Source: Epiperipatus broadwayi | Lineage: Eukaryota > Onychophora > Udeonychophora > Euonychophora > Peripatidae | Direction: 5' to 3' | Length of the DNA stretch: 64,000 nucleotides | Assembly (NCBI GenBank): GCA_028023455.1 | Contig: JAQFVV010006273.1 | Location: forward strand, 1,426,001-1,490,000 | Shown: in pieces, positions 36,233-49,206 of the stretch | Numbering within the stretch: the stretch's first letter is position 1 | Layout: every line of letters starts with the position of its first letter | Notes under the pieces: generated by a model | Database searches by the model: none | What the model was told of the DNA's origin: nothing | Seen by the model: only the letters and a program-made list of their open reading frames with translations | Translations under genes and position numbers: made by a program

Positions 36233-38580
36233 CTAATTAGAAAAAAAATTATACAATGAAAAAAATTAAAATGAAATTAAAATTATAACTTTCACTTAAT
36301 GATAAATGAAATAATAATTTTAAAAATTTTTACATTAAAAGTAATGCATATCTATTTATTGTAAATGAAACTCAGTCTGTAATTACAATTTTAGGATGTT
36401 CAGTGTAAATATATTACATAGAGTACACATATAATTAAGGATAAAATTCTACAAATATATTTAAATTTTTGATCAAAATACTATTTTATTTTTCTTACTT
36501 TTAAATTTCAGTTTACACACCCATATCTAGTCTACAACAACAAAAAAATTTAATAGCAAGTTTCTTTCTTTAATTATATATGACTAATAATATTTTTATT
36601 AAATGCTGCAATTATAATCTCATATGCATAAATAATGCAACTGAAAAGATTAAATCGTATACCTTATTAAGATATGAAAACTAATTTTACAAAAAAATCT
36701 TCAAAAAAATGTAATTAACAAGATATATACCAGATTTTGTGTTCCCAATTGAAAACCTCTTAAGAGTTAGATTATTTGTATAATATCTAACTTCAGGGAA
36801 AAAAAATTTTCTCTAAAGAATTTCTAAGCAAAGGGTACTCTAAATACAGAATAAAAAATTAAAAAAACATCTGCAATCATTTGTATATGTTTAGCACTAC
36901 TCCATAAAAAAATTCTGTACATTAGTGCTCAAATTTATTATACCGAAAAGATATCAGTTTTATTTTAAATGAATAATGATTCAATGGACAGCATTAACTA
37001 CAAATAAATACATTTTATATTTATTAAAAATAACTTTATATAGTTGTTGACTAAAATTTTTTGGTTTTTAATAATTGTGTTCTGTAAATTTATTTTCAGT
37101 AAATAATTATAGAATCTATTTTCTATATATCTATTATCACCATTCTAAATATGTCAATTATAATTTTTATTACAAATGATAGTTATATTAAAATATGCAA
37201 TAATTGAAAGATGGGTTTATCAAATATAAAATAGGTTTATATCTTTTATTATTTACAATTTTCACCACTTTTATGTATGCTTTCGTGACCTAAATTTAGT
37301 TCAATAAAAGTAATTTTGGCAATTTTGTATTATTTTTCTGTGATTTTAGTTAGTTGCACTCAGAGAACTGATTATTTAGTTTTGATAGCTCTTTTTTTTT
37401 TTAAATTTTAAAATCTTTGTATTATTGAGATGATTTCTAAATAATTCAGCACTATCAGTTTTGATATAAGTTTGGGATTCAAAATTTTATCTAATTTTTA
37501 TTTTTAAAAACCTTTATTTTACATTTAAAGATTCTACGAGGACTGTACAGAAAATGAATCAGACTAGAAATTATTTTAAATAATATTAGAAAACAATATA
37601 AATCCTTTATATATATACCTAATATTTTATTATAATTGAACTAAGTATTCTTAGCTTAAACTACAAGTATGGAATGACTGAACTATAGCCAAAAGTTATA
37701 TAATTCTTGATTTCTAGAATCCTATTTAAGTATTTAATAGAAATTTACACTTAGAAAAAAGTTAATACTTAACATAAATGTATCATTTTACCATATCCAT
37801 TTGTTTTGTTAGCGCCCAAGATTAATACCATAGAAATATAAACTATTTTTTTAAGAATCCATTGTTCTTTGAATTGTCATTTTTTTTGCATATATGATTG
37901 ATAAATCACAGTCCTGAATCAATATTTCACCAGATGAATTTTTTTAAAAAAAAACAACAACATAGTAATAGATTTTTATGATTTCATTTCTAAAAAAAAT
38001 TCCTTTTCATTTGGTATCTAAGACCTTATTGTCAAAAACTTCCTCATTCATAACCATTCCAGTAATATTTTAAATTTCTTCAACTGAATCAGCTCTAAGA
38101 ACATTAAATATCAGGTTTTAAGTAGAAAAAAAATTGAAATCTTAAATTTGATTTTAAAAACTTTCAAAAATAAATTTGCTATAAAAATATATTTGTCTAA
38201 TAACTTATCACTAACAATAATATTAACTTTGATTACACAATTAAAATTACATAAACATACATTTTTTGTAAATAACATATAAGGAATATTTTGAACTATA
38301 AAATCAAAATTGTACATTACATGTATTTCAGTAAATAATCATTAAGCATTAATGATCTTCATTTTCTGTTTTAATGAATTGTAATACTATATTATTACTA
38401 TCATCACAATTCTTGACACTTTATATTATTATTTTATATAATTTCATTTTATTATTCCATTGTACATTCATCATATTTGTCTTCCTTATTTATTTTTTTA
38501 AATAATCCAACAAATTCTTAACGATTTTAAGATATTTCATTGTCATTCATGAATCTAATTATATATACGTCTATAAATAT
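36233..38580. other. Intron 1 of CSE1L, left end: no recognised feature
   Basis: AT-rich intron. Nothing beyond low-complexity runs and one (TA)n near 37609-37618. From about 38320 there may be weak similarity to the Penelope 3' region near 50150 (TTTCAGTAAATAAT in both). Confidence 0.5.
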
Positions 38581-38880
38581 ACATACATGTTCTTTGCTCC
38601 AACCCTTTTCTTTGTGTTATTAAATTTCTTCACAAATATCAATAAAACATATTTATGCTCCTTATTTTACTATATTATTTCATATAAGTATAGTCTATAT
38701 ACCTTAAATTCTTTAATAAAAAACTTTTTTTTGACACAGACTGATATCTCGACTATCCTGCAATCTTCTTCAGATATGATCCTTTATATAAAATCCCTAT
38801 TTTGTCTGTTGTCTGAATGTTTTCTGCAATGCTTATTTAATTGGTTGTTTTAAAAAAGCTAACTAAACAGTAATTTATAT
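38580..38880 (-). mobile_element. Diverged Penelope-like 3' fragment with decayed hammerhead core
   Basis: On the minus strand, CTGAAGA (38773-38767) is followed by a 5-bp hairpin GATTG-CAGGA-TAGTC, then GAGA. The same order, with an identical CAGGA loop, occurs in the PLE copy at 50241-50300, where the core is intact (CTGATGA...GAAA). Here the GAAA box is changed to GAGA, so the ribozyme is probably dead. The boundaries of the fragment are uncertain. Confidence 0.5.
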
Positions 38881-39304
38881 TACAAGCATTTTGTACAAAA
38901 AATGTAATTCCATCTTTTATATTTAATAATCATTTTTAATTATGAAGCATATTTTATGCGAAGGAAGTAATTCCACCATTAATGAAAAAGATTCAGAAAA
39001 AAATCAGTACAACTACAGTCCAGAACTGAAGATATAATATTCAAATCATGAAGAAAATGTGATTATAGTACATAAATTCATGTTTGAAATGTGATATTTA
39101 ATGGGGGGGTGTAAATAGATGCTATAGAACCATATTTACATTTAGTTTGGTTAGTGTATAATTGAAGTCGTGTAGTTTGATATCGCAAAGTTCATGCTAA
39201 TTCTGCCATTAATAGTTGTCCGTAATGTCAAATTCACATATCAAATATAAGAGGGACAAACACAAGTTTAAAAAATATATATTTATCTTTCAATAAGAGT
39301 TGTT
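38881..39304. other. Intron 1 of CSE1L: no recognised feature
   Basis: AT-rich with a GGGGGGG run near 39103. No gene or repeat supported. Confidence 0.55.
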
Positions 39305-41131
39305 TTAATGGCTTAAGCAAGTGCAGCACGATTGTCGCTAGCGGGAGCTGATTTGTCAAAATTTTATTTCCTTTTTAAAACTGCGGGGAAACTATACTTA
39401 TGACATATACAAAAATCCCATAAATCGCTGCTCCTTGAGTTTTTTTTTCAAATGGCATATCACATGTTGAAATCGGACAAAATTTGAATTTTTTATTAAT
39501 AGGTTCATTTAATTTTTTTCTTCACTGCTCAGTTTATTAGATTGCATGAAGAAGGCAGAATTTCTTTATCGGTCAGATTCGTTACTAAAATAGATTAAAA
39601 ATGCGCCGATGATTCACAGTTCAAGGCCTTCATCCTGATACAAATGCAATCAGAATATCAGGTCGTAAGTATTCAATTTTAATTTTTTAATTATTTGAAT
39701 AATAGTATTTTAAATTTTTTTTAATTATTTGATAAATAGTATAATTTATTAAGGTGTTGGCATTTGTATTGGTGTGTCTGTGTAGTATATAAATTAGACA
39801 ATATATATATTATATTTGTATTCAAATATAACAAAAGTGGTTTATGTACAATGTAATTTTGGGGCTTTGATCCAAGTTTAAGGCAACCTTATTTTATAGA
39901 CATAATGAGTCCCAAAAGGTTTAATAATTTATTAGTGTTTATATTTGTATTCATGGTTATATAACAAGTAATGAATTTTATATATAAAAAATTATAGAGC
40001 AGGGCAATGTAAATTTTAAGACTGATTATCAGATGTACAGAAAGGTAACAGTTGATAAAGCAATTACAAAATTTACTGGGCGTAGTACCATGTGAAAAAT
40101 ACAAACACTTAAAACCAATAAAGAGATTTCAAATGGTATATGTGTAGTGATAACCATAATGGTTATGTATATACCATATAGAAGTGTATGCAGGCAAAGA
40201 ATCAAATTCTGATTCTTGCCTATGCTTTGGTACTCATGCTATGGAGTCAGTAGTTTTGCCACATCTTGCATCACATTATTTTCAAGTCTATAGCTAGCAA
40301 ATGAGCTATATGCAAATAAATTATATCTCTGCGGGGCAATAAATATAACAAGATAGCATCACTGGTGTACATAAAGAATATAAACATTACTGGTATACAC
40401 AAAAAATATAAAATGAAGAGATGAAACTTATTTTATCATTGATACAGATAGTAGCCTACAATTTCTAGCTTTAGATAGACAAAAAACCAATTGCTATGAA
40501 TGACAAATGGTACCTTCTGGAAATTATTTGTTTTGTATTTTTTATTAGGATGAATCTTTTTCTTATAGACACCTTGAGATTTGTTAACTTTTGTGGTACA
40601 AGATAAAAATGAAAAATTCTTATGTGACTAGTATTGGAGATTGTAAAGCTATGGATTATTTCAGGTAAGAAGTATTATATTTGGTTTCAATGAGAATTTT
40701 GTGACGAATACAGATGCCTTGTGATTTGTTAACTTTTGTGGTACAAGATAAAAATGAAAAATTCTTATGCGACTAGTTTTGGAGATTCTGAAGTTAAGGA
40801 TTATTTCAGATAAAATAGTTTTATATATGGTTTGAATGAGAATTCTGTGAGGAATACAAAGAAATTATCAATGAAGATGTAATTTAAATTTGTTTAATGA
40901 TAAATTAAAAATTATGAACAAACAATAAAGTAATAATTATTTCGAATGTTGAAATTTCTTTAACTTATTTTTTTAATGGTAATAACTATTTGTCTTAGTT
41001 TTTTTTCCTTAGTTTTCTAGTTTCTATCAATATAAAGCTTTTGGCTCTAACATTATTAAAACTGAAGTTAATGTTAAAATTGTATCTCAAGTTAGTTTTT
41101 TAAAAATTCAATATGGCACCAAGGGTCTTAA
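39305..41131 (+). mobile_element. TTAA-flanked element, copy A (about 1.8 kb)
   Basis: Shares about 1.1 kb of clear similarity with 59545-61032. Examples are GTAGCCTACAATTTCTA near 40452/60483, GGATTATTTCAG near 40660 against GGATTATCTCAG near 60691, and AATTATGAACAAACAATAAA near 40911/60793. Ends at TTAA on both sides (39305-39308, 41128-41131). The inner ends TGGCTTAAGC and the reverse of CACCAAGGGTC are loosely inverted. An internal duplication of about 95 bp is visible (about 40568-40663 against 40708-40803, sharing ATTTGTTAACTTTTGTGGTA). No transposase frame survives. Confidence 0.6.
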
Positions 41132-44100
41132 AATAGTTAAAATAATACGATTGGTAAAGAAAAAAAAGGTACTTTGGGATTACATGTTTCCAACTACCTC
41201 CTTGTAGTAATATAAAATAATTTATTTTCCTTTTTAAAATATTGTACGAATGTTTATAAGTATTTATTTCAGATTTGTTTCTGAGGTCGGGTTCGTCATG
41301 ATTATATCACAAAATTAAAAAAAAAAAAATTATGTCTGTTATTAACATCTTATTTTAAAGAAAAGTTTCATCTCTTTATTTCCATTATTTTAAAAACAAT
41401 ATCTCTTTTTTGGCCATATTCCTGCAAACAGAGAAATTTGTTTGTCTGCATTGTAAATTTTTATTGTTTGTTTTGAAAAGGAAGTACCTTTTTGGTATTG
41501 ACGTTAAAAATTTTTAATTTTGTTTAAATTTAATTAATTAATTTGTTTAAATTTATATTTATTAATTTTGCCAAAAATCAAAATGGTAAATTTTAGTGAC
41601 AGCAATGGTATTCCAATCATGTGCAAACATAAGCATTTATTATCAGTGGAGCAAATAAAATCTTGAGTACTTTTCTGTTTTACAAACAAACAAGATGTCA
41701 TCTGTATTTTTGTGCTAAATGTTCAGTTCTAGAGCTTGCAGTTTGTCTTTTCAAATGTGTTCTGTTGCTAAATTAAAAAAAATTAGTAAGTTAAATGAAA
41801 TAAAAGTAATAAATTCCAACAAATTACATTAATAATCTTTATTTTAATTTTTTTTTTTTTATACTTATAATGTGGAAGTGACGATGTGCTTTGGGTTTTA
41901 AAGTTTTCAATGACTTCTGGAAAAAAAATCAGCGAATGATTCATTGTAAGTGTTCTCACTTTCAAGTTTTTTTTTATTTTTCAAATGAAATTTATATTCC
42001 TATAACTTAATTTTTTACTTATCTTTAATGTGTATGAAGTAAAATTTGATAACAACAAAAAATATAATATTCTAACAAAATTTTTCATATGGTTATTTAA
42101 TTATTTTCTTAGATCCGAAACCAATATCCTTATTTTCCATATATACAATGTATTTTTTTTTATACGAATTTCTTGTACATGTAATTTTCAGGAACCAATG
42201 TACAGTGTAAAAAGAAAAGTAAGTGTATATTTAAAGATTTTAATTTAGAGACTTAATTTAATTATGAGCATTTTATTCAAAGAATGCAATTCCACAAAAC
42301 AAAAAAAAATTTATTAAAGCAAGCAATTAAAAAAAAAAGATCGTTTTTTATATATGCTGGCCACATCTTGTACAATATTAAATAAAATAGAATAAAATAA
42401 ATGAATAAAACAAAATAAAATATAAATAAATTGAATAATACAAAAGCAAATAAAATAATATAAAAAAGTTAATAAAATAAATATAATAAAACCAAAACAT
42501 ATATATTATCCCTGTATACTGTACATATGTTCAAAAATAACAATTTAATTGTATTATACTTCTTTAATATTTTCATTATATTCTAATTACTCTTGTTCAT
42601 TATATATTGTAATGGTATCTTTTTGAAGCAGGTGGAGATGGAAGTTTATATATTTATATGGGATGAAAGATGGGGTTGAATCTGGAATATATACCATAAA
42701 AGATGTATACACATATATAGATTTTCAAGATGTGTACCCGTAAATTTTGATTCAAATAAATAATAAGTTAAATGGTTAATAAAATTCAAATAAGAATTTT
42801 AAATCAAATATATAATTATATTAACCAATGTGATAATGATTTATAATTTAAAAATACAAGTACTCCCAAAAGTATTTTATTTCTTTTTCAGTTTCAATAA
42901 AAAGAAACTCAAAGGCATCAAATCTCCTAAAAAGAAAGTTTACTTTTGGGAAAAAAATTTTTTTTTAAAAAAAAAGATTATCAATTATTACTACCATGCC
43001 CCCCCCCCAAGTGGATTACATGATTTTTCAGAGCAGTGAATATTAACTATCACATGAGTGTAAAAAGCATATATTTGTATTGAGTTACAAACATAAACTA
43101 AATGGAATAATAAAAATTTTTTTTAACAATTTATTAATAATGAATAAATAAAACAATTGCGTATAAACTATCAACTATCAACACATACACAAAAAAAATT
43201 ATAATAACAAAAGATATTTTAAGTTTAAGCTCTGTTCACGTTTAAGGCCTTATGACAAGATTTTACCACATTAAATATATTGAACCAGTCACTAACCATG
43301 GTTTTTTCAGGAACTGTTCTTTTAATACTTTATTGTTGTCTTCCTTAGTTTTTTACGATGATTTTCTCCTTGAACACTGGTGATATTAGAGAGAGTAAAT
43401 ACAGCAGCACTGGTGATGTTCTATGAGGTACAATATCTGTAGGTCTCGAGTCATTTATATGGCACTGACCCTTTCTTCCTTTACAGCATTATAGAGGCGT
43501 TGCACAAGTTGGCTTTTCAAACTTCAGCATTAATTTCTGGACCTTACTGCATTTTCAACTGCTGTGGTGTTTGGTTATCTAACTACACATTGTTGATGAA
43601 TTTCTTCTAAATAAATTCATCATTCTGATTGTTATAACTAGAGTATAGAAAAATACTTTAAAAACAGCCAGTAAAATATGGCTTACGGTGGAAAAAGGTT
43701 TAATCAGCTGTCGTTTCTCTTTTCCATATGGATCACATAACACAGCTTCAATATTAGACTGTCCTCTAATGCAAAGCAATATGGAATGAATTGCTGAGCT
43801 CTTAGAACTAAAATGATAGTAATAAGAATGCCTAACTGCTTGTTTCCGATCTATTTATATCAAATTGATGTTATTTAAACAACATATGTCCACAGCTAGG
43901 GGATGTATGATGTTTGCATCATTACAATATTTTTTGAAAAACACTCCCTTTTAGTCTCTCCAAAACATGTTATGGATACAAATTTTAGTAGATTATTTCA
44001 TGTTTTTTATAAATAAAAAAAACAAAGCAGAATAACTTGTCTCTTTCTTTATTTACATTTCGTTAATATAGGAACCAAAAAATTCACTGCCAACTTTGCT

Positions 44101-44394
44101 CACTATAGTATATCAATCTAAGATATATCAGCTTTGTTATAGCTAGAATATTATATGAATTACAAAGTATCAGTTTTAATTGAAAAGTATCATTGTTTAG
44201 AATAAAACAAGTTTAAAATTATTTTTCTTATAAAATCTAATATCAATTTTTAAAAAAAATTGATAAAATCATCATTAAAATTATTTTTAAATTGTTGGTT
44301 CTTATTTACAATATTAAAATTCAGTTCATATATTACTAAAACTAAATGAATTTCCATACTAATTCTATTTGTCTTTATTGCTCCAAATATATAT
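41132..44394. other. Intron 1 of CSE1L: no recognised feature
   Basis: AT-rich intron. An AAATAAAATAnn-rich stretch at 42375-42495 and a CCCCCCCCC run near 43003 are simple sequence. A less AT-rich block at 43230-43800 carries a 66-codon minus-strand frame that I do not recognise. No exon signal was found. Confidence 0.45.
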
Positions 44395-45303
44395 ATATTG
44401 TAACGGGCACATACGTACGTTACATTGTTTTTTTATTATTAAACGTAAAAAGAATAAAAGTTCGCAAATAAAAACTTCTTTTTTTAAGAATTAAAAATTG
44501 AAAATTAAAAAAAATCATCTTAAACTCGTATATATATATAAAATCGCACAGATAAAAAAAAATTATTAAAATAAAACTTTATTAAAAATAGAAAAACTAA
44601 ATCTTTCAACAAAAAGATTTAGAGATAAAAATATATCTTTAAGTTTGGAAAACACATTAATTAATCAGAAATGGAAATGATTATTTTAATTAGTCAAAGT
44701 GAACTAGCCTTTGGGCATTTAAATGTATAAGCAACGGTCAGATAGGAAAACAATAGCAACTAATAGCAAATGAGAGAAATCCATCAGGAAATCGGACCTC
44801 AACGGAAGGATCATCATCAACAATGACATAATGTCTATTGGATCCTAAAGGTAATACAAAAGGAAAAGTTTGGAAATTATTAGATAGTTATTACGATGTG
44901 ACTATATGTGTTAGTGCAGAGTTGAAGGAGAAGGGATTGAAAAGGACTCTTCAACCCTTCGTTTTGTTAAAAAAAAGAATGGTTTTTCTAATTAAGGACC
45001 AGCAAACTAAAAGACCTCAGGATAAATAAAAAAACAATGGCTAACTCAACCAATCTCTTTAGAGCATTCAACAGCAACACGGATAAAAGGAACGTTTTGA
45101 AATCGTAAGAACTTTTGAACTCTCAGCTTTAAAATAATTATAAACATTTCTAAACAAAGAACTTTACTTCTACTGTTCATTTGAAAAAAAAGAAAAATCT
45201 ACCCAACAAATATTTGGTTGTCATCTGATCCTCGTGTGCTGCCAGGCGCTTCAACGAAAACACATAAAAGTTCCCGGGAGAGCGATTCTCTATTAATCCA
45301 AAT

Positions 45304-45452
45304 TGACTTTTTTTTTTGGTTTGTTTACAAAGTTTACTTTTTTTCGTTTCTGAATTATTTTTCCCAAATAATATTTTTGACTTTTTTTTTTTGGTTTGTT
45401 TACAAAGTTTACTTTTTTTCGTTTCTGAATTATTTTTCCCAAATAATATTTT
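45304..45452 (+). repeat. Near-exact tandem duplication, unit about 75 bp
   Basis: TGACTTTTTTTTTTTGGTTT through CCCAAATAATATTT occurs twice in a row (45304-45377, 45378-45452). A third, degenerate version is near 46256-46315. The mirror reading frames of 82, 86 and 97 codons here come from this repeat. Confidence 0.9.
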
Positions 45453-45639
45453 TGACGATGGGATAATAATAGTTTTTTTTTTTTTTTACCAAAGGGTCTT
45501 TTTTGGTGTGTGTTCAAATAGTAATTTGTGGTTTTTTTTAAAAAAAAATATATTAGTTTTTGTAAAATTAAATTGACAAAATTCAAGAGAGAACGGGGTT
45601 TTATGATGGATCTTTAAATAATAATTTACGTTACTTTGA

Positions 45640-46660
45640 TAGGTTTACATTTGATTGCCGAAAAAATTATTGGGAGAAGTGTTTTTTTTTTTTTTTTCGC
45701 GCGCGTGTGTTTATGTTTAAATAAAATTTAAAACCTTTACTTTTATCGGTTTACATTTGATGGACGACCGATTGGACTTCCTTTCGTTTATAAATTATGG
45801 TTTTGGTTCTACAAATAAATATTTTTGACAATGGGACGATAATAGTTGTTGTTTGTTTAATTTTTATTGACAAGAGCGGGTGTTTTTTTTGGTGTAGATT
45901 CAAATAGTAATTTGGGTTACGTTTAAATAATAAGTTGCGGTCTTAATTTGATCGGTTTACATTTGATTCCCGACACTAATTACTGGGAAGAGTGTTTTTT
46001 TGTGTGTACGATTGTAGACAATAATTATTGGGAGAAGGGGTGTAACCGTTTAAAGAATAGTAGTTTATGTTACTTTTAGTAGTGGTGTACATTTGATTGC
46101 TGACAATAATTAGTGAGAGGGGTGGGTGTTTTTTGGTGATTGGCGACAACAATTATTGGGAGAGAGAGTTTTGCGTTTTGTTTTTGTTCGTGAGTATGTT
46201 TAAATCAAAATTTAAGTTACTTTTATCGGTTACCATTTGATTGAAAACCGATTTGACTTTCTTTTTTTTTTTTTTCGTTTATAAATTATTTGGGTTTTCC
46301 CAAATAATATTCGATTTGACAATGGACAATAATAGTCTAGGTTTATTTAATTTTGATTGACAAGAGCGAGTCTTTTTCGGTGTATGTTCGAATAATAATT
46401 TGGGTTCTGTTTAACTAATAATTTACTGTCTTACTTCGATTGGTTTACATTTGATTGGCCAGGACAATTAGTGGGAGGGTTTTTTTTGTTTTTTCTATAA
46501 GATTAAAGAATAATTGACGTTCCTTTTATTTGACCGTTTGATTGCCGACGACAACAATTATTGGGAGAAGAGGGGGTTTTGGGGTTACGTTTAAATAAAA
46601 ATTTTAGTTACTTCTTTTATTTTACATTTGATTGCCGACGCCAACAATTATCGGGAGAAG
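45640..46660 (+). repeat. Degenerate tandem repeat region
   Basis: A motif like TTTACATTTGATTGCCGAC, then ACAATTATTGGGAGAAG, then GTTTAAATAAAAATTTAAGT, recurs irregularly about every 60-130 bp. Clear instances are near 45645, 45950, 46085, 46220, 46443, 46525 and 46620. Strand composition is skewed (G and T rich). It fills most of the TIR element's interior. Confidence 0.75.
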
Positions 46661-47282
46661 AAGGGATGTACGTTTAAATAAAAATTGAAGTTACTTCTTT
46701 TATTTTTGACATTTGACGAAGGTCATTTAGAATCCCTCAAACAAGCTTGTCTTTACGAAGTGAACCTTTCCGTCGGCAGATGTTTTCGGACCTCAAATCT
46801 GCATATATTTGCCGCACAATCCAATCTTTTCTTTCAGCAGCAGGATGTTTTTTTCTGCTGTAGAAATATTCCAGCGCTGGCCCGTGTCTGGCAGTTCCCA
46901 TCTTTTCCAAGTTTTCTGTTGTGGGAATTAGCCGTACTTTTTGTCTCGGAAAATTTCTCGCTAAAACGTGACTCAAAGCGTGATTTTTAGATTTTTACGC
47001 TATTCTACCCTAATCGAAAATTTAGGAGGAATACAAATTTATGAGGAACAATCACGATACTGTTAAAATTGATAAAATGTAACAGTACATCGATTGGTCT
47101 TAAAAAAAACAAGGCACCGATGAAAATTTAAATAATCGTGACACGATCAAAATAAACACCCTAGTACGATATTGTTACATCAAATACATAACGCAGCATT
47201 ACGATATAGTGCGTGACACAAACAACTACGGCATTTTCCTCTGCTTTTAGCATCGGAAAAAGCCACACCGTTAGCCGCTAAG

Positions 47283-47421
47283 CCGAGTTAACACTCTTTC
47301 TAGATTTTATCGTAGAAAGGAGACTTAACTTCCGAGTTAATACTCTACCTTTTAGCGTAGAAAGTAGACTTAACTCCGAGTTAACAATCTTTCTAGGATT
47401 TCTTTTAGAAAGAATGCTTAA
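47283..47421 (+). repeat. Three tandem hairpins near the TIR element's right end
   Basis: CCGAGTTAA begins three units at 47283, 47332 and 47376 (spacing 49 and 44). Each unit has the form GAGTTAA-CACTCTTTCTA, a short loop, then TAGAAAG-GAGACTTAACT, so each can fold on itself. The third is shortened. Confidence 0.85.
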
Positions 47422-47903
47422 AGGCTTGGGTGCGGCCGCGGAAACGGCATATTTCTAGAAATTTAGCTAGAAATCGCGCCTCTGGCGGCTGACACGAACG
47501 ATCAGATGACAACCAATTATTTATTAATTAGGTATAATTTTATTTGATGTATTTCTTTTGTAAAATCATTTCCATTTATTTTTTTTTTGTTCTTTTAAGT
47601 TTTTATTATGATTTCTGTTTTTCGATAAATTAAACTATATAAATATTAAACTTAAGTCGGGCGTGAATGGCTATATAGATTTGTAAAGTTATATTAGGGG
47701 AGGGTAATCTTAGGTTATTCATTTCGTAGTTGAATTAGGTCAATGGATTGGATATATTGGTGTAATTAGTAGATGTAGTTCGAGATTCGCTTCACGCAGA
47801 ATCGTTATTATACGCCGCACACACTCATTTTGCCTATGGGAGGAATTATAAGACGGAGACCGCAGTTCCTTCCTATGGAGTTTTTTTTTTATTGCTTTCA
47901 TCG

Positions 47904-47934
47904 TCAGATAGATGTAATATTCCTATCTGACGAG
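47904..47934. repeat. Perfect short inverted repeat
   Basis: CGTCAGATAG and CTATCTGACG with a loop of about 11 bp. Lies in the right half of the LTR-like block, so it may be part of the LTR's transcript structure or terminator. Confidence 0.6.
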
Positions 47935-48841
47935 AAGCAGTTTCTTCTCTTAACCTAATTGTGCTGCCGTATTACTATTACATTGAACATATCAGATGGA
48001 TTGAAGTTTGGTTTGACTGCGAACCTTTGGCCTAAGGTTAAACAAGGATTGAATAGTTTCTTTTCAAATGCAAATCTATGTAGTCTATTCATACTCGACA
48101 CTCTAAATAAAGATGCATTAAATTTAAGTTGGGTATAGACGCTTGTATGGGTTCGTTACCGGTTGCTTATGTTTTTGGTTTTCATATTTGATCAAAATAT
48201 ATAGACATTCGGTAAATACTGATACCTTACGGTGAGTATCTAAGATGTATTTATGTCGGATGTCTTTTAAGTTATTGGTGTCAATGCAGTGTCTTATGAT
48301 GAACACCATTGGGTTTCTTGCATTCCCTATGCAATTGACGGTATCAATGACTTTGTATTTTGATCGTTTATGTTTATTTTGAAATGGTTTTTGACCGGGT
48401 AATCTACATAACCGATCTATACTCAACATTAAAAACACATTTTATAAACCCATCTGTGCGAACTTATAAAAAATTAAAATGTAAACTTATAATATTATAA
48501 AAATTAAAATGTAAATTTAAATTCTAAAATCAAGTTAAAATCCAAAGTAAAAGTTATTCTAAAATAATGCTAAATTTTATATATGTGCGTAAATAAATGT
48601 TTGTGTGTTAATTACTGGCAGTGGCTTATTTTATTCTTTTTTTTATATATTCTTAGATAAGAATTTATTATATTATTTAACCTCTGCTACTCCTTGAGCT
48701 AGTGACATGGGCTAACGACCGGATATCAAAATATATAAAATAAAAAAAAAATTATTTTTTTTTGACTTATGTATCTGCCTATCTCTGGATCGTTACAATG
48801 CCATTGACGTTAAGCTCCCTTTCTCTGGATCGTTACAATAT

Positions 48842-49200
48842 ATTTAATCTATAAGGCTTAGACCATTAATGATTTCAGTTTTACAAGCCAGAAAATAGCA
48901 TTCATATATGAAAATCTGATTTTAAAAAAAAAATTTTTTTTTTTTTTTGGTAGGATATTATTAGCTAGCGATGTTAATAAAACTGAATAGTGATATTTAA
49001 ATATATATATTTAAATAATTAACAACTATATGTAATTAAAAATAATACAAATATAAATGTTATTAATAAGTATAAATCAAGTGAATTTTTAATATATAAA
49101 ACCTGGTGTTAATAATCAAATCAAAAAAAAATTATATAAATATTATGTTGTATATAATTTTTATATACTTAACTGTCAATGCTCAAAAGTAAAATTTATC
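48842..49200. other. Intron 1 of CSE1L, right end: no recognised feature
   Basis: AT-rich intron with long A/T runs, ending at the exon 1 donor (GTAAGT on the minus strand, 49201-49206). Confidence 0.6.
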
Positions 49201-49206
49201 ACTTAC

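Larger units (their letters stand above)
45216..47514. mobile_element. 2.3-kb TIR DNA element with subterminal hairpin array
   Basis: Ends are inverted: GGTTGTCATCTGATC at the left and GATCAGATGACAACC at the right, with looser pairing for another 20 bases. It is flanked by AAATATTT and AATTATTT, an 8-bp duplication with one mismatch. The interior is unlike the host DNA: about ten degenerate copies of a block like ACATTTGATTGCCGAC followed by AACAATTATTGGGAGAAG lie between 45640 and 46660. Three tandem hairpins sit near the right end. No transposase is encoded. The 8-bp duplication allows hAT, P or Zisupton-like families; the GGTT terminus is not typical of hAT. Confidence 0.65.
44399..48837 (+). 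mobile_element. LTR-like block interrupted by a TIR element
   Basis: Begins TGTAACGGGCACATACG and ends GGATCGTTACA, giving TG...CA ends with inverted TGTAACG/CGTTACA. It is flanked by ATAT on both sides (44395-44398, 48838-48841). Removing the 2.3 kb TIR element at 45216-47514 leaves about 2.1 kb, a size similar to the other LTR-like blocks here. Near the right end, CTCTGGATCGTTACA occurs twice (48783-48797, 48823-48837). No pol domains are present, so a solo LTR is the simplest reading, but with no second copy this is inference. Frames of 63 codons (44838-45029) and 104 codons (48124-48438, minus) are not recognised. Confidence 0.5.

Noticed and set aside
43579-43779. 66-codon minus-strand frame in a less AT-rich block
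   Set aside because: Looks protein-like in places but no splice borders or family match; not called a CSE1L or other exon.
45218-45586. Overlapping 82-, 86- and 97-codon frames on both strands
   Set aside because: All arise from a tandem duplicated T-rich repeat inside the TIR element.
46685-46990. 101-codon frame with a hydrophobic start
   Set aside because: Lies in the TIR element with an equally long frame on the other strand; no recognisable domain.
48124-48438. 104-codon minus-strand frame
   Set aside because: Basic, no known motif, inside the LTR-like block; could not be separated from a chance frame.
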